DNA from: Bradyrhizobium guangxiense
Lineage (GTDB): Bacteria > Pseudomonadota > Alphaproteobacteria > Rhizobiales > Xanthobacteraceae
NCBI RefSeq assembly: GCF_004114915.1
Contig: NZ_CP022219.1
Location: 6,602,501-6,666,500 of the forward strand
Reading direction: 5' to 3'
Length of the DNA: 64,000 bases
The first letter of the stretch is position 1, and every line of letters begins with the position of its first letter. Of this stretch, positions 38,547-47,618 are shown in pieces. Made by a program: the position numbers and the translations under genes. The notes beneath the pieces are model-generated. The model saw only the letters and a program-made list of their open reading frames with translations, searched no databases and was not told the DNA's origin.

Positions 38547-40040
38547 CTAAACCCCCGCCATCATCACGTACTTGATCTCGACATATTCTTCCATGCCGTG
38601 ATGCGAGCCTTCGCGCCCGAGGCCGCTTTCCTTGACGCCGCCGAACGGCGCGACCTCGGTGGTGATGAGGCCGGTGTTGACGCCGACCATGCCGGACTCC
38701 AGCGCCTCGGCGACGCGCCAGACGCGGCCGAGATCGCGGGAATAGAAATAGGACGCCAGGCCGAACGGCGAGGCGTTGCACATCGCGATCACATCGGCTT
38801 CGTCCTTGAAGCGGATCACCGGCGCGAGCGGACCAAAGGTTTCCTCCTGCGACACCAGCGAGTCCGCCTTGACGTCGGCGAGCACGGTCGGCTCGAAGAA
38901 GGAGCGGCCGAGCTCGCTGCGCTTGCCGCCGGTCACGATCTTGGCGCCGCGCTTGACGGCATCCGCAATGTGGCGCTCGACCTTGTCGACCGCCTTCATG
39001 TTGATCAGCGGGCCCTGCGTTACGCCGCTCTCGGTGCCGTCGCCGATCTTCATCGCGGCGACCTTTTTCGACAGCTTCTGGACGAACTCGTCGTAGACCT
39101 TGTCCTGGGCGTAGATGCGGTTGGCGCAGACGCAGGTCTGGCCCATGTTGCGATATTTCGAGACGATCGCGCCTTCAACCGCGGCGTCGATATCGGCGTC
39201 GTCGAACACGATGAACGGCGCGTTGCCGCCGAGCTCGAGGCCGAGCCGCTTCACGCCGACCGAGGCCTGCTGGTAGAGGATCTTGCCGCCCGCGGTCGAG
39301 CCGGTGAAGCCGACGAAGCGCACCGCCGGATGCTCGCACAGCACCTTGCCGATCGGTGGCGCGTCGCCGGTGATGATGTTGAGCACGCCCTTCGGGATGC
39401 CGGCCTTCTCGGCGAGCACGGCGAGCGCCAGCGCCGACAGCGGCGTCTCGTTGGCGGGCTTGAGCACCACGGTGCAGCCGGCGGCGAGCGCCGGCGAGAC
39501 TTTGCGCGTGATCATCGAGTTCGGGAAGTTCCACGGCGTGATCGCGCCGCAGACGCCGATCGGCTGTTTGATCGCGAGCAGGCGCGCATCGGGCCGCTGC
39601 GTCGGAATGGTCTCGCCATAGACGCGCCTTGCCTCCTCGGCGAAGAACTCGATATAGGCGGCGCCGATGTCGACCTCGCCGAGTGCCTCCGACAGCGGCT
39701 TGCCCTGCTCGGAGGTGAGGATCAGCGCGAGATCCTCGCGGTTGGCGGTGATCAGCTCGAACCATTTGCGCAGGATGTTGGAGCGCTGCTTGGCGGTGTG
39801 CTTGGCCCAGCCCGGAAAGGCGCGTTGAGCGGCTTCAACCGCCCGGGTCGTGTCGTCCGCTCCGAGCTGCGGGACCTTTGCAAGCTCGACACCCGTTGCG
39901 GGATTGTTCACGGCAAAGACCGGCGTGCCGACCCAGGCGCCGTCGATGTAGCAGGCCTCCTTCAGGAGCGAGGGGTCCTTCAGCCGGTCGCGCAGGGTGG
40001 CGGTGGCTTGCGGGGCGCGTGCAGCGGCGGTCGGGGTCAT
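38547..40040 (-). CDS. gabD: NAD(P)-dependent succinate-semialdehyde dehydrogenase
   Basis: A 497-residue aldehyde dehydrogenase closest to GabD. Cofactor motif GFTGSTAGGKIL, catalytic glutamate in LELGGNAPFIVF and catalytic cysteine in GQTCVCANRIY are present. TPWNFPNSMITRKVSPALAAGCTVVLKPANETP is the GabD-type active-site wall. It oxidises succinate semialdehyde to succinate in 4-aminobutyrate or related degradation. GGGAGAGACGCC precedes the ATG at 40040; a longer frame starts at 40118. No gabT or gabP is adjacent. Confidence 0.9.
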   Translation of the reverse strand: MTPTAAARAPQATATLRDRLKDPSLLKEACYIDGAWVGTPVFAVNNPATGVELAKVPQLGADDTTRAVEAAQRAFPGWAKHTAKQRSNILRKWFELITANREDLALILTSEQGKPLSEALGEVDIGAAYIEFFAEEARRVYGETIPTQRPDARLLAIKQPIGVCGAITPWNFPNSMITRKVSPALAAGCTVVLKPANETPLSALALAVLAEKAGIPKGVLNIITGDAPPIGKVLCEHPAVRFVGFTGSTAGGKILYQQASVGVKRLGLELGGNAPFIVFDDADIDAAVEGAIVSKYRNMGQTCVCANRIYAQDKVYDEFVQKLSKKVAAMKIGDGTESGVTQGPLINMKAVDKVERHIADAVKRGAKIVTGGKRSELGRSFFEPTVLADVKADSLVSQEETFGPLAPVIRFKDEADVIAMCNASPFGLASYFYSRDLGRVWRVAEALESGMVGVNTGLITTEVAPFGGVKESGLGREGSHHGMEEYVEIKYVMMAGV

Positions 40041-40177
40041 GGCGTCTCTCCCTGGGGCGATCGGATCGGCCCGGAATATAGGGGCAAGCGGCGCCCAATG
40101 CACCGCCCCGCAACGCACATCTGATGGGAGCTAAACTCGCAGCGGGGAGCAGTTTGGCATCGCGATCGCGGAAGTAG

Positions 40178-40498
40178 CTACGCCGCACCGCTCATATAGG
40201 TCTCGCGCCGGCCGATCATGCGCTCGGCGGCCGCCTTGGCATCGGCCTTCGAGGAGGTCGCGCAGGTCCGGTATTCGAGGTCGGGCACGTCGGATGGGTT
40301 GCGGCGGCCGAACCAGGATTTCGAGCCGACCGGCAGCAGCGCCAGCGACTGCGCCAGATTGTCGACCGCGCCGAAGGAATAGAGCGCGCCGGTCCCGGCG
40401 ATGCGCACCTCATAGATGCCGGGCGAAATCGGCGCCTCCAGGTTCTCCCCCCGTCCGGGACGGGGATAGCGCTTCCATTCGCTCCAGGTCGAAATCAT
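40178..40498 (-). CDS. Hypothetical protein, possibly degenerate GIY-YIG fold
   Basis: A 106-residue protein without signal peptide. PGIYEVRIAGTGALYSFGAVDNLAQSL (26-52) lines up in shape with the GIY and YIG strands plus the following helix, but the catalytic-position Arg is missing. LEYRTCATSSKADAKAAAERM (74-94) resembles the later strand and the helix with the conserved Glu (E92). If so it would be a non-catalytic relative. I do not know a name for the family. It lies divergent from the serine hydrolase. Confidence 0.65.
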   Translation of the reverse strand: MISTWSEWKRYPRPGRGENLEAPISPGIYEVRIAGTGALYSFGAVDNLAQSLALLPVGSKSWFGRRNPSDVPDLEYRTCATSSKADAKAAAERMIGRRETYMSGAA

Positions 40499-40595
40499 CT
40501 AAGGTCCCCTCGCGGCCGGCAGCCGCCGCCAATTTGCATCAAGTCTGAACGTCACCGGCCGATTGGCCGCGTGCTGAAACGCCGCAACGCACGAA

Positions 40596-40626
40596 ATGTT
40601 TCAAGTGCTTCAAACAGGTGAAACAT
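40596..40626. promoter_or_regulatory. Operator-like inverted repeat upstream of the serine hydrolase
   Basis: Perfect 8-bp arms ATGTTTCA and TGAAACAT with a 15-bp spacer that itself repeats the half site (TTCAAAC). ATATAT follows. The dyad lies in the 344-bp gap 40499-40842 between two divergent genes. The rest of the gap shows no gene. Confidence 0.45.
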
Positions 40627-40842
40627 ATATCGCCGGAGCCCATCCACGGTCACTGCTCGCTGCGGCCATCCACCGCAGATTGTGACGGCGTGTTGCCGTT
40701 CAGCCCACCTGTCGTCCTGCCTGCGGCACGGACCGTCAAGTCACGACATCGCGACCACCCCAGGACTTGAGACGCTTGCCGCTCGCGACCTGCGGGAGGA
40801 CAATCGATCACTTCCAACAATAATCAAACCGGAGGAAATGCC

Positions 40843-42036
40843 ATGCAAAGCCAAGCCGAGATCGACCAGATTCTGCGCCAGAAGTGCGAGGCCAGGGAGA
40901 TTCCCGGTGTCGTCGCCATCGCCGCCAGCGGTAACGACGTGCTGTACCAGGGCGCGTTCGGCAAGCGCGACCTGTCCAAGCCCGACGCGATGACGGCCGA
41001 CAGCGTGTTCTGGATCGCCTCGATGACAAAGGCGATAACGGCAGCGGGCGCGATGCAGCTGGTCGAGCAGGGCAAGCTGTCGCTGGATGCGCCGATCGGC
41101 GAGCTGCTGCCCGATCTCGCCAACCCGCAGGTGCTCGAAGGCTTCGATGCCAATGGCGAGGCGAAGCTGCGGCCCGCCAAGCGGCCGATCACGCTGCGCC
41201 AGCTCATGACCCACACCGCCGGCTTCTGCTACAATATGTGGAACGGCGATCTCGCGGTCTATCTGGACAAGCACGGCATTCCCGCGATCACCACCTGCCA
41301 GAACGCGGCGTTGAAGACGCCGATCATGTCCGACCCCGGCACGCGCTGGGAATACGGCACCAATATTGATTTCGTCGGCAAGGCCGTGGAGGCCGCCAGC
41401 GGCAAGCGGCTCGACGCCTATCTGCGCGACAATCTGTTCAACCCGCTCGGCATGAGCGAGACGGCGTTCAAGATCACCGACAGCATGCGCAGGCGCCTCG
41501 TAGGCATGCATGCGCGAGGCGAGGATGGCGAGCTCGCATCGATCCCGTTCGAGCTCGAGCAGGAGCCCGAATTCCACATGGGCGGGGGCGGCCTCTATTC
41601 CACCGCGGCCGACTACATCAAGTTCACGCAGATGATCCTCAACAAGGGCCGCGGCAACGGCAATCAAGTGCTGAAGGCCGACACGGTCGCGACGATGGGG
41701 CAGAACCACATCGGCGATCTCGCCATGGGCAAGATGACGACATCGGCGCCGATGTACACCAACGACGTCGATCTCTATCCGGAGCAGGTGAAGAAGTGGG
41801 GCCTCAGCTTCATGATCAACACCGCCAAGACGGCCGAAGGCCGCAGCGCCGGCAGCCTCGCCTGGGCGGGCCTTGCCAACACCTATTACTGGATTGATCC
41901 TGCGCGCGACGTCACCGGCGTCATCCTGATGCAGCTGCTGCCGTTCGCCGACGGAAAGTGCCTGGAGGCGTTCGCAGGCTTCGAGCGCGGTGTCTATGCC
42001 GGCCTCGATGTGGGCAGCGGACAGAAGGCGGCGTGA
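40843..42036 (+). CDS. Serine hydrolase (beta-lactamase class C/esterase family), cytoplasmic form
   Basis: A 397-residue protein with the penicillin-binding fold but no signal peptide. SxxK is S60-M-T-K63, the tyrosine motif is in EYGTNIDF (Y171), and LMTHTAGF lies between. The C-terminal region has FMINTAKTAEGRSAGSLAWAGLANTYYWIDP, typical of EstB-like esterases. CCGGAGGAAATGCC before the ATG is a strong ribosome site. A second family member lies at 32570-33997, but the two are not close copies. Confidence 0.9.
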   Translation: MQSQAEIDQILRQKCEAREIPGVVAIAASGNDVLYQGAFGKRDLSKPDAMTADSVFWIASMTKAITAAGAMQLVEQGKLSLDAPIGELLPDLANPQVLEGFDANGEAKLRPAKRPITLRQLMTHTAGFCYNMWNGDLAVYLDKHGIPAITTCQNAALKTPIMSDPGTRWEYGTNIDFVGKAVEAASGKRLDAYLRDNLFNPLGMSETAFKITDSMRRRLVGMHARGEDGELASIPFELEQEPEFHMGGGGLYSTAADYIKFTQMILNKGRGNGNQVLKADTVATMGQNHIGDLAMGKMTTSAPMYTNDVDLYPEQVKKWGLSFMINTAKTAEGRSAGSLAWAGLANTYYWIDPARDVTGVILMQLLPFADGKCLEAFAGFERGVYAGLDVGSGQKAA

Positions 42037-42100
42037 GGGGGCGCACGGCCTCACATCCTCAGCCGTATCGCGGTAAAGCGACGGCCGAGACACGAACTCC

Positions 42101-42311
42101 CATCCTCCCCTGGAGGGGAGGATCGGTTCGCATAGAGCGAAGCGGCATACGAAGCGAGGTGGGGTGAAGCCGCGGTGAAGATCTGCCTAGTGAAGCGATG
42201 CGGTTTCAGAGAACGCAGAGGCCTCATGAACGCTGAATGCGCCGAGAGACCGTCACCCCACCCCGCTCGCGCTGCGCGCGATCGACCCTCCTCTTCCAGG
42301 GGAGGGTAAGA
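42101..42311. repeat. Second long copy of the CCCTCCCC repeat
   Basis: Left arm 42101-42167 and right arm 42244-42311 enclose about 75 bp of unrelated sequence. The right arm shares 48 identical bases with 32274-32321, then drifts. It separates the serine hydrolase and the adenosine kinase, which converge. Confidence 0.85.
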
Positions 42312-42312
42312 G

Positions 42313-43314
42313 CTAAGCCGTCAGCCCGCGCTGGCCGGCTAGCTCCTTCAGGGACACCAGCGGACGCGCGCCGATGTGCTGGATCACTTCGGCGGCGGCC
42401 AGTGCACCGAGCTCGCCGCACTGCTTGTACGCAAGATTGCGCGCCAGGCCATACAGGAAGCCTGCGGCGAAGAGGTCGCCGGCACCGGTGGTGTCGACCA
42501 CCTTGTCGACCGGGAATGCCGGGGCAGCGACGGCATCTTCCACCGACACCACCATGCAGCCCTTCTCGCTGCGAGTGACCACGCCGAGATTGGCGTCGTT
42601 GCGCAGCTGCTTCAGCGCGGTGTCGAAGTCCGAGGTCATGTAGAGCGAATGCAGCTCGGACTCGTTGGCGAACACGATGTCGACGGTGCCGCTGCGCATC
42701 AAGGACAGAAACTCGTCGCGATAGCGATCGACGCAGAACGAATCCGACAGCGTCAGCGCCACCTTGCGCTTGGCGTCATGGGCGATCTTGGCCGCCTTGA
42801 CGAAGGCGTCCTTGGCGTTCTTGGGGTCCCAGAGATAGCCTTCGAGATAGACAATGCCGGCGCTGGCGATCTCGGCCGGGTCGATATCGGCGGGCGACAG
42901 ATCCTGGGCCGCGCCGAGATAGGTGTTCATGGTGCGCTCGCCGTCATCGGTGACCAGGATGTAGGAGCACCCGGTGGCGGGACCGTCCTTGGCGGCGGGC
43001 GTGTTGAAGGCGACGCCGGAAGCCCGGATGTCGTGGACGTAGAGCTTGCCGATCTGGTCCTCCTTGACCTTGCCGACATAGGCGGCACGCGCCCCCAGGC
43101 TGCCGATGCCGACGATGGTGTTGGCCGCCGAGCCGCCCGAGACTTCGGTGGCCGGCCCCATGTCCTTGTAAATCGCCGCCGCCCGCGCCTCGTCGATCAG
43201 GGACATGCTGCCCTTGGTCATGCCGTGCTTGGCCAAAAAGGCTTCGTCGGTCCTGACCAGCACGTCGAACAGCGCGTTGCCGATGCCGAGAACGTCATAT
43301 TTCACGTCAGCCAT
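42313..43314 (-). CDS. Adenosine kinase (PfkB family)
   Basis: A 333-residue ribokinase-family sugar/nucleoside kinase. GGSAANTIVGIGSLGARAAYVGKV is the N-terminal substrate signature, and VVDTTGAGDLFAAGFLYG carries the GAGD anion hole with the catalytic Asp. The overall form, with VLGIGNALFDVLVRTD at the start, matches the adenosine kinase branch that salvages adenosine to AMP, as in Rhizobiales. The assignment to adenosine over other nucleosides is by family resemblance. Confidence 0.9.
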   Translation of the reverse strand: MADVKYDVLGIGNALFDVLVRTDEAFLAKHGMTKGSMSLIDEARAAAIYKDMGPATEVSGGSAANTIVGIGSLGARAAYVGKVKEDQIGKLYVHDIRASGVAFNTPAAKDGPATGCSYILVTDDGERTMNTYLGAAQDLSPADIDPAEIASAGIVYLEGYLWDPKNAKDAFVKAAKIAHDAKRKVALTLSDSFCVDRYRDEFLSLMRSGTVDIVFANESELHSLYMTSDFDTALKQLRNDANLGVVTRSEKGCMVVSVEDAVAAPAFPVDKVVDTTGAGDLFAAGFLYGLARNLAYKQCGELGALAAAEVIQHIGARPLVSLKELAGQRGLTA

Positions 43315-43438
43315 TCACCTTGATCCTGTCTGGCGGATTGCGATACCCGCGAAAATCCGCTTCCTGTCGGCCTGAAATCCGGCTCGCGGCCTATCACGAC
43401 CGGGCCCGCACGAGCAAGCAACGGTATTATAAGCGCCG

Positions 43439-44971
43439 ATGATCCGCTCCTTCCTGACCGTCTCGACGGGAACATTGGCCTCGCGCCTGTTGGGCTTTGC
43501 CCGCGATTCCCTGATCGCGGCGCTGCTCGGCTCCGGTGCCGTGGCGGATGCGTTTCTGGCGGCCTTCCAGCTCGTCAACGTGGTGCGCCGCCTGCTCAGC
43601 GAGGGCGCGCTCAATGCGGCGCTGATCCCGGCCTGGCTGCGCAGCCGGGACCGCGACGGCGAGCAGGCCGCAGCGGCATTCGCCGGACGCGTGCTCGGAA
43701 CCGTCAGCGCGGCGCTGGTCGCCATCTCGCTCCTGATCGCGCTGTCGATGCCGCTGATCATCACGGTCGTCGCGCCGGGATTCCTCGGCAGCGGCACGCT
43801 CGACCTTGCGGTTCAGAACGCCCGGCTGATGCTGCCTTACCTCGCCTTCGCCGGACCGGTCACGGTGCTGATGGGCCTGCTGAACGCGCAAGGACGCTTC
43901 GCTCTCACCGCGTTCTCGCCGCTGCTGTTCAACATCGCGCTGATCACCGCGATCGCGGCACTGCTGGTCGGGCATGCAGATGCGACCCAAGCCGCCTGGC
44001 TGCTTGCGGCCACCGTCGGCATCGCCGGACTGCTACAGCTCTTGATGCTGCTCTCACAGCGAAGCGCGCGCCTCGCGACCCCGCTGCGCGTCAGTTTCGA
44101 CAAGGAGATGCGCGGCTTCTTCACCATGGCGATTCCCGGCATGATCGCAAGCTCCGGGCCGCAATGGCTGATGGTGGCCGGCGCGATCACCGCATCCGCG
44201 ACGCCGTCAGCAGTGTCCTGGCTCTATTTCGCCAATCGACTGATCGAGCTGCCGCTCGGCATCGTCGGCGTCGCCATGGGCACCGTGCTGGTGCCGGAGC
44301 TGACCCGCGCCGTCGCCAGCTCCGACCGCGAGGCGGTGGCGCATGCCGAATCGCGCGCGCTTGAGCTTGCGACCGGGCTGGCGCTGCCCGCGACGCTCGG
44401 CTTGACGGTGCTGGCCGAGCCGATCGTGCGGCTGCTGTTCGAGCACGGCGCATTCGGCGCCGATGACAGCCTGGCCACAGCGCACGCGCTGATGTGGCTG
44501 GCGCTGGGCCTGCCCGCCCACGTGCTGATCAAGGCGCTGTCACCGGCCTTCTATGCGCGCAGCGACACGATGACGCCGCTACGCGCCACCGCCGAGGGTT
44601 TTGCGGTCGCCATCGTGCTTGCCGTGCTGCTCGGCCATGTCTTCGGCACGAGCGGGATCGCGGCGAGCGTCGCGGCGGGAGCCTGGACCAGCGCGCTCGC
44701 GCTGCTCCGGAAAGGTACGGCCGAGTTCGGCTTCTCGGTCGATGCGAGCGCCCGCACGCGATTGCCGCGGATCGTGCTGGCCGCCGTCACCATGGGCGTC
44801 CTGCTCTGGCTGACCACGGGCCTGGTGCCTGTCGGGAGTCATGGCCTGATCCACTTCATCGCGCTGGGGATGCAGATCGCCGCCGGCATCGCCGTCTACG
44901 GCCTGCTGCTGCAAATTCTCGGTGTCGCCTCCTGGCGTGAGGCGGTGAACGCATTGAAACGGCCCGGCTAA
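43439..44971 (+). CDS. murJ: Lipid II flippase MurJ (MviN)
   Basis: A 510-residue protein with about 13-14 hydrophobic helices. It starts SFLTVSTGTLASRLLGFARDSLIAALLGSGAVADAFLAAFQLVNVVRRLLSEGALNAALIP, the MviN signature, with the conserved Arg and Asp residues of the central cavity. It moves lipid II across the inner membrane for peptidoglycan synthesis. It is divergent from the adenosine kinase and begins a long plus-strand run (murJ-trpS-usp-nifU-like-tsaB) that is conserved in Rhizobiales. Confidence 0.95.
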   Translation: MIRSFLTVSTGTLASRLLGFARDSLIAALLGSGAVADAFLAAFQLVNVVRRLLSEGALNAALIPAWLRSRDRDGEQAAAAFAGRVLGTVSAALVAISLLIALSMPLIITVVAPGFLGSGTLDLAVQNARLMLPYLAFAGPVTVLMGLLNAQGRFALTAFSPLLFNIALITAIAALLVGHADATQAAWLLAATVGIAGLLQLLMLLSQRSARLATPLRVSFDKEMRGFFTMAIPGMIASSGPQWLMVAGAITASATPSAVSWLYFANRLIELPLGIVGVAMGTVLVPELTRAVASSDREAVAHAESRALELATGLALPATLGLTVLAEPIVRLLFEHGAFGADDSLATAHALMWLALGLPAHVLIKALSPAFYARSDTMTPLRATAEGFAVAIVLAVLLGHVFGTSGIAASVAAGAWTSALALLRKGTAEFGFSVDASARTRLPRIVLAAVTMGVLLWLTTGLVPVGSHGLIHFIALGMQIAAGIAVYGLLLQILGVASWREAVNALKRPG

Positions 44972-45052
44972 ACGGCGAGCCCAGCGAATTACCCTTGACG
45001 GAGCAGCGCCGCTGTTGGAAACGACGCCGGCTACCCCTTAGGAAAGCTTGCC

Positions 45053-46105
45053 ATGCCATTCGTTGAACGGGTCTTTTCGGGCGTCCAGCCGACGGGCAAT
45101 CTGCACCTCGGCAATTATCTCGGCGCCATCGTCAACTTCGTGAAGATGCAGGAAACCCACAACTGCATCTATTGCGTCGTCGACATGCACGCGATCACGC
45201 AAGGGGTCGACGTCTGGGGCGGCCCGGCCGAGCTCACGCGCAACACCCGCGAGGTCACCGCGGCGTTCATCGCCGCCGGCATCGATCCCAAGAAGCACAT
45301 CGTGTTCAACCAGAGCCAGGTCTCCGGCCATGCCGAGCTCGCCTGGATCTTCAACTGCGTCGCGCGCATGGGCTGGCTCGGCCGCATGACCCAGTTCAAG
45401 GAGAAGGCCGGCAAGGACCGCGAGAACGCCTCCGTCGGCCTGTTCGACTATCCCGTGCTGATGGCCGCCGACATCCTGCTGTACCGGGCCACCCACGTTC
45501 CCGTGGGCGAGGACCAGAAACAGCATCTCGAGCTCTCGCGCGACATCGCGCAGAAGTTCAACAACGACTTCGGCGATTCCATTCGCGCCCAAGGCCACAA
45601 TGACGGGCTGTTCTTCCCGCTGCCGGAACCCCTGATCACCGGCCCGGCGACACGCGTGATGAGCTTGCGCGACGGCACCAAGAAGATGTCGAAGTCGGAC
45701 GCCTCCGACAATTCGCGCATCAACCTGACCGACGACGCCGACACCATCGCGCAGAAGATCCGCAAGGCGAAGACCGATCCGGAGCCGCTGCCGACCGAGG
45801 AGAAGGGTCTCGAAGCGCGCCCCGAGGCCGACAATCTCGTCGGCATCTTCGCCGCGCTCTCCGGCCGCTCCAAGGCGGACGTGCTGCGTGAGTTGGGAGG
45901 CGGCCAGTTCTCCAGCTTCAAGAACGCGTTGGCGGAGCTTTGCGTCACCAAGCTTGCGCCGATCGCGGGCGAGATGAAGCGCCTCGTCGCCGATCCCGGC
46001 CATATCGACGCGATCCTGATCGACGGCTCGGACCGAGCCCGCGCCCTCGCCGACGAGACGATGAAGCTGTCCAAGGACATCGTCGGCTTCATCCGCCGGC
46101 GCTGA
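45053..46105 (+). CDS. trpS: Tryptophanyl-tRNA synthetase
   Basis: A 350-residue class Ic synthetase that charges tRNA-Trp. The HIGH-type motif is HLGN at 18-21 within [13 protein letters not shown], and the KMSKS loop is complete at 211-215. MADILLY and [16 protein letters not shown] are further markers. It starts 81 bp after murJ with AGGAAAG upstream. Confidence 0.97.
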   Translation: MPFVERVFSGVQPTGNLHLGNYLGAIVNFVKMQETHNCIYCVVDMHAITQGVDVWGGPAELTRNTREVTAAFIAAGIDPKKHIVFNQSQVSGHAELAWIFNCVARMGWLGRMTQFKEKAGKDRENASVGLFDYPVLMAADILLYRATHVPVGEDQKQHLELSRDIAQKFNNDFGDSIRAQGHNDGLFFPLPEPLITGPATRVMSLRDGTKKMSKSDASDNSRINLTDDADTIAQKIRKAKTDPEPLPTEEKGLEARPEADNLVGIFAALSGRSKADVLRELGGGQFSSFKNALAELCVTKLAPIAGEMKRLVADPGHIDAILIDGSDRARALADETMKLSKDIVGFIRRR

Positions 46106-46198
46106 CGACGGTCGGCGCCCCGAGCGCCGACCGCTTCTCCTCTCCCCAATTTTGCGGGAGTGTGGCAGCATGGCGGTCGTGCACAATCCAGGACATGC

Positions 46199-46693
46199 AT
46201 GACCAGCAAGCGACTTTGCTACGAGCCGGGTCACAAGCCCAAATGCCTCGTCATCGTCGATGACACCGCCGAATGGGACCGCGCGGTCTACTATGCCAGC
46301 CGCTGGGCGATCCGCGCCGGCGGCGGCGTGGTGATGCTGCGTATCATCGAGCCTGAGCGGCAGAGCCAGGAATGGCTGGGGGTCGCCGACATCATGCGCG
46401 CCGAGGCGCAGGAGGCGGCGGAAGCCGCGCTCGACCGCGCCGCCGGCCGCGCCAACGGCATCGCCGCGATCACGCCGGAGCGGGTGATCCGCGAGGGCGA
46501 GCCGATGGAGCAGCTGCTCGCCGTGATCGACGAGGACCCCGACATCGGCATGCTGGTGCTCGCCGCCAATCCCGGCGCGGAAGGGCCGGGGCCGCTGGTT
46601 GCCCTGCTCGCCCACGCGGTCGGAACCTTCCCGATTCCCGTGACGATCATCTCGGGCGCGCTCAGCGACCAAAGCGTGGATTCCCTGTCGTAG
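46199..46693 (+). CDS. Universal stress protein family (UspA-like)
   Basis: A 164-residue UspA-fold protein. CLVIVDDTAEWDRAVYYASRWAIRAGGGVVMLRII is the first strand-helix-strand. GMLVLAANPGAEGPGPLVALLAH corresponds to the nucleotide-binding end, although the usual GxxGx9GS pattern is only partly kept (GAEGPGP). It probably binds ATP weakly or not at all. The ATG at 46199 follows AGGACATGC. The same neighbour order is seen in other Rhizobiales. Confidence 0.83.
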   Translation: MTSKRLCYEPGHKPKCLVIVDDTAEWDRAVYYASRWAIRAGGGVVMLRIIEPERQSQEWLGVADIMRAEAQEAAEAALDRAAGRANGIAAITPERVIREGEPMEQLLAVIDEDPDIGMLVLAANPGAEGPGPLVALLAHAVGTFPIPVTIISGALSDQSVDSLS

Positions 46694-46700
46694 CCGCTCT

Positions 46701-46734
46701 TACCCTCCCCTGGAGGGACCTGGAGGGGGAGGGT
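46701..46734. repeat. Partial CCCTCCCC hairpin
   Basis: ACCCTCCCCTGGAGGG pairs with the following GGAGGGGGAGGGT. It is a short member of the repeat family also seen at 10444 and 32174, and lies just after the usp stop. Confidence 0.65.
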
Positions 46735-46863
46735 AGGCGAAGCTCAACCCTCTGATTTTTATGGACTAATACCCCGCCTCCCCTTGACCGTGCGTTCGCC
46801 GTCGCCATCTGCTAGGGATTGGAGCACGCGCCGGCCTTGAACCGGCGACGTCTGGAGAAAACC

Positions 46864-47433
46864 ATGTTCATTCAAACCGAAGCCACCCCCAATCCCGCCA
46901 CGCTGAAGTTCATTCCCGGCCGCGTCGTGGTCGACGGCAGCCCGATGGAATTTTCGAGCCGCGAAGCGGCCACGCGCTCGCCGCTCGCTGAAAAGCTGTT
47001 CGAGGTGCCCGGCGTCACCGGCGTGTTCTACGGATCGGACTTCATCACCGTGACCAAGGCGAGCGGTGAATGGCAGCAGCTCAAGCCCGCAATCCTCGGC
47101 GCCATCATGGAGCACTACATGTCCGGCGCGCCGCTGCTCGCCGGCGGCGAAGCCACGACCGATGACGATCTCGACGACGAGGACGAGTTCTTCGACGAGG
47201 CCGACGCCGAAACGGTCGACATGATCAAGGACCTGATCGAGACCCGCGTGCGCCCGGCAGTCGCCAATGACGGCGGCGACATCACCTTCCGCGGCTTCAA
47301 GGACGGCATCGTCTACCTCAACATGAAAGGCGCCTGCTCCGGCTGCCCGTCATCGACCGCGACGCTCCAGCACGGCATTCAGAACCTGCTCAAGCATTTC
47401 GTGCCCGACGTGGTCGAAGTCCGGCCGATGTGA
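46864..47433 (+). CDS. NifU-like iron-sulphur scaffold protein
   Basis: A 189-residue two-domain protein: an Nfu N-terminal domain (1-88, FIQTEATPNPATLKFIPGR) and a NifU C-terminal domain (116-188) with the cluster-binding CxxC at C158 and C161 (GACSGCPSS). An acidic linker at 99-116 joins them. The protein carries or repairs Fe-S clusters for apo-enzymes; MiaB, encoded 3 kb downstream, needs two such clusters. CTGGAGAAAACC precedes the ATG. Confidence 0.93.
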   Translation: MFIQTEATPNPATLKFIPGRVVVDGSPMEFSSREAATRSPLAEKLFEVPGVTGVFYGSDFITVTKASGEWQQLKPAILGAIMEHYMSGAPLLAGGEATTDDDLDDEDEFFDEADAETVDMIKDLIETRVRPAVANDGGDITFRGFKDGIVYLNMKGACSGCPSSTATLQHGIQNLLKHFVPDVVEVRPM

Positions 47434-47443
47434 CGACGAAGTC

Positions 47444-47507
47444 GTCATTCCGGGGCCCGGAATCTCGAGATTCCGGGTCTGGTGCTGACGCACCATCCCG
47501 GAATGAC
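47444..47507. repeat. REP-like palindrome
   Basis: Outer arms GTCATTCCGGG and CCCGGAATGAC with inner CCCGGAATCTCGAGATTCCGGG, an uninterrupted palindrome. It is the same family as 2315-2354, downstream of the NifU-like gene. Confidence 0.8.
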
Positions 47508-47618
47508 GGTTGTCATAGGGTAGCATATCGGGGGCGTGCAAATCGTGTGTGATGAATGGCGGATAGGCGCTCGGTTCGCTAGACTGCTCTCCATTCGCCA
47601 CTCGCCATTTGCTATTCC

